From the NCBI RefSeq assembly GCF_022811525.1, contig NZ_CP063982.1, positions 1,240,001 to 1,304,000 on the forward strand: 64,000 nt of DNA, in the 5' to 3' direction. The DNA comes from Orrella daihaiensis. GTDB lineage: Bacteria > Pseudomonadota > Gammaproteobacteria > Burkholderiales > Burkholderiaceae_B. The notes beneath the pieces were generated by a model. It did no database searches. It was not told the DNA's origin and was given only the letters and a program-made list of their open reading frames with translations. Below are positions 58,466-64,000 of this stretch, one piece after another. The first letter of the stretch is position 1, and each line of letters opens with the position of its first letter. Both the position numbers and the translations under genes were made by a program.

Positions 58466-59869
58466 TTAAGAGAAGAGCTCCGGGTTTTCTGATTTGATTT
58501 GTTGTAACCGCTTCTTGTATGTTTGCCCGACCACGTTGGCATCAAACGCCGACCAAGACTGCATCTGTCTAGGTGCGCCAGATTGAACAAACTCAAGCAT
58601 CAGCCTAGCCGCATGATTAACGTCAGGATCGGCCCAAACCTGTCCTTGTGCGTAGGGGTATTGATCGGATTTGACCGGAATCAACTGGTAGTCAACCAGA
58701 TCAGCGCCGGGAGCCTCACAGAAATCAACATTGCCCGAGTACCCCGTGGCAATGACATGCAGTCCCAGTTTTAATGCTTCAGCGATGCCACGACCAAATC
58801 CCTCAGCACGATGCAATGACACAAAGCAGTCACAGGCTTGGTACAAGGCGAGCAAGTCTGGTTTCGATAGCGTGCCCTCGATGATATGGATACGACTGTC
58901 TTGAGTAGCCAAGCGCTTGAGTTGTTGCCAGGCTGGGTTCGGTTTGGAGGGGGCATGTGCCTTGATCACCAAACCGACGTCGTCACTGTTGAAAACATCA
59001 ACCGGAAAAGCCTGCATGAATGCCGCAACGCAAGCCTGCGGGTTTTTTCGGTACATGGAAGAATTGAAATCAAACGAAAAACAAAACAGCGTTGCCTGAT
59101 CGGGCAAGCCAAAGTGTGCGCGAGCATGGCTTCGGGTTTTAAACCAAGTGATGTCTGGGATCTCGACAGCCATGGGCATACGAAAGAGCGGCTTTGGGCA
59201 AATGTCAGCCAGCGCGCTATAGGTGTGCCAGGTCGAGACCCAGACCTCATCGACCAAGTCAAACGACAGCTCCCAGTCACGCGGCCAGCCAGCGAGCTCC
59301 CAGGGCCAGTAGCCAATGTTGTAGCGGCCGCCATATCGACCTTTACCTTGCGTCAAAAAATGGCGACCATTCTCTTGGGCCGTCATACAAAAGATATTGA
59401 CCGCATAAGGACTGTCATCAGACACAAACTGAGCCATGCTGTGATCGTTTTGAGGGATGTCGTCACCAGGCTTAAAGTTCAGGAGTGTGAAAGGAACCTT
59501 GGCAGCCATCAGCGCACGACCCGCCATGCGAACGTCTTCACCAATGCCCAGCTCACCGAAGGCGTAACCAACGAGGTTCACGCCAAACGGGTGGGGAGGT
59601 TGAGCCCAATGATTATCAGCGAGCCAGTCAGTGTGGTCGCGCACACCCTCGAGCTCAAGCAGCACCGGATACTCGTGCACGCCATGATTGACCAGCCACT
59701 GAAAAAACTCAGCGCGTTTGTGCGCCAAATGAAAACCCAAAGCACGCAAATCCTCGCGCATGGACAGAATCAGTGACAGGATTTTGGTTGGTATGTATTC
59801 CGGACGTATGGCAGTCATAACTGACTCGGCGTTTATGCAGTAACCCGCACAGTGTATACGTGCTGCCAT
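58466..59869 (-). CDS. GT1-like glycosyltransferase
   Basis: A GT-B enzyme. The N-terminal half has the subgroup motif FGVNLVGYAFGELGIGEDVR, NIFCMTAQENGRHF and YNIGYWPWELAGWP. The C-terminal half has the donor-binding SLHRAEGFGRGIAEALKLG with E-x7-E and VIATGYSGNVDFC. The frame stays open to 60085, but its last part would be the complement of the divergent gene at 60027, so the true start is below that. The ATG at 59869 is my choice, although coding-like text (LARPVVWSRGFLAV, HTIDYSLG) continues upstream, so a TTG/GTG near 59970 is possible. It is the only glycosyltransferase on this strand in the locus. Confidence 0.85.
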   Translation of the reverse strand: MAARIHCAGYCINAESVMTAIRPEYIPTKILSLILSMREDLRALGFHLAHKRAEFFQWLVNHGVHEYPVLLELEGVRDHTDWLADNHWAQPPHPFGVNLVGYAFGELGIGEDVRMAGRALMAAKVPFTLLNFKPGDDIPQNDHSMAQFVSDDSPYAVNIFCMTAQENGRHFLTQGKGRYGGRYNIGYWPWELAGWPRDWELSFDLVDEVWVSTWHTYSALADICPKPLFRMPMAVEIPDITWFKTRSHARAHFGLPDQATLFCFSFDFNSSMYRKNPQACVAAFMQAFPVDVFNSDDVGLVIKAHAPSKPNPAWQQLKRLATQDSRIHIIEGTLSKPDLLALYQACDCFVSLHRAEGFGRGIAEALKLGLHVIATGYSGNVDFCEAPGADLVDYQLIPVKSDQYPYAQGQVWADPDVNHAARLMLEFVQSGAPRQMQSWSAFDANVVGQTYKKRLQQIKSENPELFS

Positions 59870-60026
59870 AGCGATTGTGAACTCATCAGCGGTGACGCAA
59901 CCCAAGCTGTAATCAATCGTATGACAGACAGCCAAAAAGCCACGCGACCAAACAACTGGTCGAGCCAGCAAGACAACATCAAAGTCGACATGTATTGACG
60001 ACGTGAATTTTTTAGTAGGATCAATT

Positions 60027-61160
60027 ATGCCCACCTCCTCAAAACAGGCCAGAGCCGCCAAATCATCGGCAGCCTTGAGCGCCAAACCGTCCTTGTTTCA
60101 GTTGCCACCTGGCTTGTATACAGTGCGGTTGATGCCGTCTGCCAGCGGTCAACACATCAACCCCTTGGCCTTATCAACTGCCCCGGGCACCAAAGCCAAG
60201 GTTGATTTCCTGGCTGCGGCTGGCGTAGAAGACAACACCTTTACGCAACTCGATGACTGCATCGTGGTTCGGGTGATGGACGACGTCGCTACCCTCATGG
60301 CAACGGAATTCCACCAAGGAACACCCTTGTCACCGCGCTTGGCCATTGAGCGCATCGACATCTCCCAGAGCGCGAGGGCAGCACAACTGCAAGCAAGCAT
60401 GCAACCTGCAGCAGCACCCAGTGCGGCTCAGGCCACTTCAAAGCAACCTGCAGCACGGACTCATCCAGTGCCATCGCTAGAGATCGACCTGCTCGGCCAC
60501 ATTGAAGGCAAGGGCGACGTGGTCGTACAAAACGCCTGGCTTGGCGACCCACGAACGGATGCTCGGTTGGAAGGTTTTGCCATGAGAGCCAAAGGCTTGC
60601 CGCCAGGCATCAAACTGGTATACGGCTGCAAGTTCATGTCACCAAAGCTTAAGTCCCAGGTGACCAATGAGAACAAATTTGTCGGTACCCGCAGAAAGGC
60701 CCAGGCCATCCAGTCAGTGGTGTTGGGTTTGCAAGGCGAGGGTGCAGACCAATTCGTCGTCACAGGTCAATTGGTCTTCAGTGGCCAGCATGTGTGCCAG
60801 ATCACACCCGCTACTCAGTTGCGCGGTCCCACGGGCAAAGAGCACCTGGTGGCGATTCATCTACAAATCACGCCCCGCGCGGCAATGACACAGCAGACTC
60901 GCGCATCTACACCAGCGCCAGTTACTCAAGCAAGCGAACAAGTTGCTTACCTCGCCGAAGACCTTGATATTGAGAGTGATCCCGAAGTCAGCGTGCCGCA
61001 GAGGATTGAACGCCGGGCTCATGGCCACAAGCAGCAGCACCATCATCAACACCAGCACCAGCACCAACACCGCAGCGCCCCTGCATCGCAGGCAAGTACC
61101 GCGGATGACGACGATGATGACTGGAGTGATGACGATATCGCAGAAATCTTCGGGCGGTAG
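60027..61160 (+). CDS. unnamed two-domain beta-rich protein with His-rich and acidic tail, paralogue of 46351-47334
   Basis: A 377-residue protein. Domain 1 (about 22-110) has LFQLPPGLYTVRLMPSASGQ, VDFLAAAGVEDNTFTQLDDC, IVVRVMDDVATLMATEF. Domain 2 (about 150-290) has LLGHIEGKGDVVVQNAWLGD, ARLEGFAMRAKGLPPG, FVGTRRKAQAIQSVVLGLQG and GPTGKEHLVAIHLQITP. Both match the protein at 46351. Unlike it, the tail is His/Gln-rich (about 331-350) and then strongly acidic (DDDDDDWSDDDIAEIFG), which may bind metal ions. The ATG at 60027 is preceded by AGTAGGA. No named family was recognised and no signal peptide is present. Confidence 0.75.
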   Translation: MPTSSKQARAAKSSAALSAKPSLFQLPPGLYTVRLMPSASGQHINPLALSTAPGTKAKVDFLAAAGVEDNTFTQLDDCIVVRVMDDVATLMATEFHQGTPLSPRLAIERIDISQSARAAQLQASMQPAAAPSAAQATSKQPAARTHPVPSLEIDLLGHIEGKGDVVVQNAWLGDPRTDARLEGFAMRAKGLPPGIKLVYGCKFMSPKLKSQVTNENKFVGTRRKAQAIQSVVLGLQGEGADQFVVTGQLVFSGQHVCQITPATQLRGPTGKEHLVAIHLQITPRAAMTQQTRASTPAPVTQASEQVAYLAEDLDIESDPEVSVPQRIERRAHGHKQQHHHQHQHQHQHRSAPASQASTADDDDDDWSDDDIAEIFGR

Positions 61161-61366
61161 TTCAACAGCACCAACGCCACTGTGGATTGGTGAACTTGAG
61201 AGTTCAGCAACTAAAAGCGGTTCGATCCAGATGGGAACCAGTGAAGCAACTACAGAGCAGCAACAAACAAAGATGAAAAACAGAAGTCACAGAAAACCAA
61301 AAACATGACCCATTGCATAAAAGCAGTGCATGCAACAAGAACATTGAATCGTGAAATCGAGTTGAG

Positions 61367-63250
61367 ATGATGAATTTATATGTAGTGTCTACAGATCAAC
61401 ACCTAGGCGAGCAGGTAGCTGATGCCCTGCGCGACGCGGGTGCAGATGACGTTGTGGTGCTCGGACATTCTGAAGAAGCTCGTGCAGGTGTCAATCGGGG
61501 TAGTGCAGGGCACGGGCGAGTGGCTGGTGTGCGACGCTCCTCCAGCGCAAAGAAGAACGACCGCTATATCTTCATTGTTCAGTCCCCCCAAGAAAAGCTC
61601 CTAGAAGCTTTGCCCGGCGAGACATCTGATCAGGCGTTTGCTCAGGACCTAACCGCCTGGTTCGATGAGCAGGCTGAGCTGCTATCTGATTATGAGGCAC
61701 AGCGTGGTCAGGCGATTCTTGTGACACAGACACAGGTCAAGCTTGGCTTTGACGACGTCTTGCACAGAATCAATCAGACATGGCGCGCCCGTCTCTCAGG
61801 GGGCACGGCAGGAATATCACAATCTGCAGAAGCAGGCGATGACAAGCCGCTAGTAGGTTATCTAGCGCAAGGGTTGATTCAGCACACACCCAAGCTCAAG
61901 CAATTAACCGCCCGTATTGAGCGTCTGGCAGGAAACACGCTCGCAGGGGTGTCTGTGGTTGATGCCATGCAGGCGTATCGACAAAAAAATCAACAGCAGG
62001 TTCTTAAAACTGAGCTTGAGTCACTGCAACAGCGCAATTACGACCTAGAGGCTCAGCTCAAAGATGCCACTGAAGAAGGGGAGTTAATTCTCTTACAGCT
62101 GCATCAGGTGCAAGAAGAGCTCGAGAACTATTTCCTCAAATACAAGGATGCCGAGAATCGTCACGAAACGCTAGCATATCGCTGGCGTCAGATGCTGGCG
62201 CTACACCCGGACTACGTGGTCTATGAGTCGGTGAGTGTGGAAGTTTTAGATGACACGGATGAGCAGGACGAACTGAACGAACCGAACGAGCCCCAAATCC
62301 TGCAGTGGTACTTTAAGGGTCTGGAGAGCGCGGGCGTGTCGCGCCAGCAACTGGCGTTTCAAACCTTTATTGAAGCCGGGATGCTCGGGGTTCGGTTTAA
62401 TAAAACAGCGAGCTTAACGGCAGGCGATACAAACGCCTCAGAGTCTTTTAATACGCAATCGCTGACAGATGACGAGGTGTCAGTTCCAACGGGTCTGACC
62501 CACTGGCCGGACGTGGCCGAAGAACTTGATCAAATCGACTGTATCCCGGCCGGACGAGGCGAGATCAAGGTCTTAAGAGCAACTGTCCTGAGGGACCTCT
62601 CTGCGTCGGATTGGGCCTTGCTCAAGCTCATTCCCAAACTCGTGACCCAGGCTTTGGAAGAAAGACCACGCGAGGGCGTGGATGCAGAAGCGATAGTCGC
62701 AGCGGCCAAACGCCTGGCAGAGGCACTCGACCGACTGCCGCAGGCGCTGCGACACGATGGCGTGCGACTAAAGAATCACCAAACCAACCCAGACTACGAG
62801 CACCTGTGGCTGGTGTTTGAGAACTTGACGGATGGCGTCAGCACCTGGCCCGCCTTTGAGTTGCGGCTTGGTGCATCCAATGTCATCTCTAACAACACCG
62901 CCAAGTCAGGTACAAAGACAAACGCAAAGAGTGATGCAACCGCCAACTTTACCCAGCACCCGAAGGTCGAGATCCCCTTGATCGATGGTCAGACCAAGCC
63001 CTTTGAAGGGTGGTTTGAAGAATCTGTCGATGATTTCGGGGCGAAGTGGGAGCTGCGCTTTGATTTGAAGAAGCAGATATTTGATGCCGGCGTCTGGAAT
63101 GAGCTCGCACCAGCGGAGCAGGTTTTGGTGAAGGGGCTGGTGGGGCAATTAAGCCACGGCTTGCTTAAAACCGTGGAGTCTGATTTAAAGCGCGGCAATA
63201 TCGGGCAGTGGGAGCGGGTGTTTGGGCAGTGCGTGGCGATGTTGGGGTAG
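61367..63250 (+). CDS. coiled-coil protein with the unnamed domain of 56307-57302
   Basis: A 627-residue protein. The N-terminal part (1-160; MNLYVVSTDQHLGEQVADAL, RYIFIVQSPQEKLLEALPGE) looks like an alpha/beta sulfotransferase- or kinase-like fold, but I cannot assign it. A coiled coil follows (about 205-275, with EGELILLQLHQVQEELENYF, a motif seen in proteins of bacterial polysaccharide clusters). The C-terminal half (about 320-627) shares its domain with 56307-57302. An Asp/Glu-rich spacer separates them. It is probably a cytoplasmic scaffold or regulator of glycan assembly; that role is inference. Confidence 0.78.
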   Translation: MMNLYVVSTDQHLGEQVADALRDAGADDVVVLGHSEEARAGVNRGSAGHGRVAGVRRSSSAKKNDRYIFIVQSPQEKLLEALPGETSDQAFAQDLTAWFDEQAELLSDYEAQRGQAILVTQTQVKLGFDDVLHRINQTWRARLSGGTAGISQSAEAGDDKPLVGYLAQGLIQHTPKLKQLTARIERLAGNTLAGVSVVDAMQAYRQKNQQQVLKTELESLQQRNYDLEAQLKDATEEGELILLQLHQVQEELENYFLKYKDAENRHETLAYRWRQMLALHPDYVVYESVSVEVLDDTDEQDELNEPNEPQILQWYFKGLESAGVSRQQLAFQTFIEAGMLGVRFNKTASLTAGDTNASESFNTQSLTDDEVSVPTGLTHWPDVAEELDQIDCIPAGRGEIKVLRATVLRDLSASDWALLKLIPKLVTQALEERPREGVDAEAIVAAAKRLAEALDRLPQALRHDGVRLKNHQTNPDYEHLWLVFENLTDGVSTWPAFELRLGASNVISNNTAKSGTKTNAKSDATANFTQHPKVEIPLIDGQTKPFEGWFEESVDDFGAKWELRFDLKKQIFDAGVWNELAPAEQVLVKGLVGQLSHGLLKTVESDLKRGNIGQWERVFGQCVAMLG

Positions 63251-63554
63251 GGCAGGTGGGACTGAAGGGTGGTTTGAACTACAGGGTTGGTTAAAACCGA
63301 AGGGTAGATAGAACCGATTATCGGGCTAAGGCTGGCCTAAATCTACACTTTAGCTTGGTTATTGTTACGGTACGTGCACGGCTTATAGCTTCCTGACTGT
63401 AAGTTTGAAACTATGAATGGCTGGCAAAGTGAGAAGCACTACAAATACTTCCCCATTTAAGCAACCTGTTACGGCAGACGTGGAAGAAGCTCACTTTTTA
63501 TTCTTTTAACAAATCGGTAATATCCGACTGACACTCAACCGATAAGCGTTTGTG
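63251..63554. other. gene-free stretch before the AT-rich methyltransferase
   Basis: I see no supported gene, clear terminator or tRNA in these 304 bases. Base composition falls toward AT through the stretch, marking the boundary to the low-GC gene that follows. Confidence 0.6.
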
Positions 63555-64000
63555 ATGAAATTTAATACTCCTGTGACAGATAAATTACTTAGTCAATTAA
63601 AGATTTTAGACTTTCGAAATAGGCCATCTGGTCAGTTGGTCAAAGAATGGGCAAGTGCCAATCCAATCGAATTTGAACGTAGAACAAAAATCACAACAAA
63701 GGTGCCTCCAGATAACATACACCGAATGCAGCGGGCAGACCCACTTTGGGTGGGCGATTTTTACTCTGCAAATTTAGTAATAGACTGTCTAACAGTGAGT
63801 AAAATTGATCTCCAATCTGAAACGTTGCTGGATATTGGCTGTTCAAGTGGTTCTCTATTAAGAGTTCTTAGAACTTACGATGATTCGCATCTTTTCGGAT
63901 GCGACGTTATTAAATCTGCAATTGATTGGGCTGAAGCAAATATTCCAAATGTAACTTTTAATCTAAGTTCAACATCTCCTCCTCTTCCATATCCAGATCA
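63555..64000 (+). CDS. class I SAM-dependent methyltransferase (3'-truncated by window edge)
   Basis: The frame opens at ATG 63555 (MKFNTPVTDKLLSQLKILDF) and runs to the window end without a stop. About 148 residues are visible, including a methyltransferase motif I (TLLDIGCSSGSLLRVL) at about residue 95 and LFGCDVIKSAIDWAEANIPN, the acidic-loop region after it. It is markedly more AT-rich than the rest of the locus, with codons such as TTA, ATT and AAT, which suggests recent acquisition. With two other methyltransferases nearby it probably belongs to the glycan locus. Confidence 0.8.
   Translation, partial: MKFNTPVTDKLLSQLKILDFRNRPSGQLVKEWASANPIEFERRTKITTKVPPDNIHRMQRADPLWVGDFYSANLVIDCLTVSKIDLQSETLLDIGCSSGSLLRVLRTYDDSHLFGCDVIKSAIDWAEANIPNVTFNLSSTSPPLPYPD

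Noticed and set aside
58886..59776. Plus-strand 296-codon frame opposite the GT1 gene
   Set aside because: The minus strand encodes unmistakable GT1 motifs over the same bases, while the plus-strand text has no domain features.
40256..63250. Search for type I secretion or polysaccharide export genes
   Set aside because: No ABC exporter, membrane-fusion protein, Wzx/Wzy or Wza-like gene is present, so no export function is claimed as seen.
1..64000. CRISPR arrays, rRNA, tRNA, complete insertion sequences
   Set aside because: No regularly spaced repeats of CRISPR type, no recognisable rRNA or tRNA, and no transposase or integrase gene were found by reading both strands.

Overview
The window looks like a chromosome segment of a betaproteobacterium, most likely Burkholderiales and near Alcaligenaceae. 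This is inferred from gene content and moderate GC, not from a marker gene. Supporting content is a TAXI-type TRAP transporter beside a CaiB/BaiF CoA-transferase and a quinone oxidoreductase, an HMG-CoA lyase, two FAH-family hydrolases, a SulP/universal-stress pair, SCO and FolD/oligopeptidase A. No rRNA, tRNA, CRISPR array or complete insertion sequence was seen.

Layout. 1-6.3 kb: catabolism (truncated gamma-glutamyltransferase-like enzyme and amidase in tandem, two FAH hydrolases, HMG-CoA lyase, Lon-N protein). 6.5-7.9 kb: a DUF4143 ATPase behind 22-bp iterated repeats. 8-13.6 kb: transport (UspA/SulP pair; Na/Pi cotransporter with a convincing Pho box; YeeE/YedE transporter). 13.6-16.3 kb: the sugar-phosphate transferase and nucleotide-sugar dehydratase that start surface polysaccharide synthesis. 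16.4-21.3 kb: cold-shock protein, nitroreductase, copper ATPase, copper chaperone overlapping galE. 21.4-36.3 kb: accessory island with BrnT/BrnA (toxin frameshifted), an RloA/RloB-like ATPase/TOPRIM-like pair, DarT/DarG behind a perfect LexA box, and Xre/RES, interleaved with metabolic and TRAP genes and a chimeric pseudogene made of SCO and dihydrolipoamide dehydrogenase pieces whose intact relatives are also in the window. 36.3-40.1 kb: DUF2889, FolD and oligopeptidase A.

40.2-64 kb is the most unusual part. It combines four DUF4214 proteins (one about 1465 residues with a beta-helix; two adjacent paralogues with nearly identical C-terminal two thirds and diverged N-termini), two copies plus a relic of an unnamed beta-rich protein, two large GT2 glycosyltransferases carrying 'GWA' beta-sandwich modules, a GT1 glycosyltransferase, three methyltransferases, and two proteins sharing a second unnamed domain (one behind a coiled coil). 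My reading is a locus making, glycosylating and methylating a secreted RTX/DUF4214 surface layer or matrix. No type I secretion genes are in the window, so the export route is inferred.

Regulatory signals read directly are a Pho box before the Na/Pi cotransporter, a LexA box before darTG, paired operator-like repeats around the Xre/RES -10 element, a cold-shock promoter/leader/terminator set, and several strong terminator hairpins.
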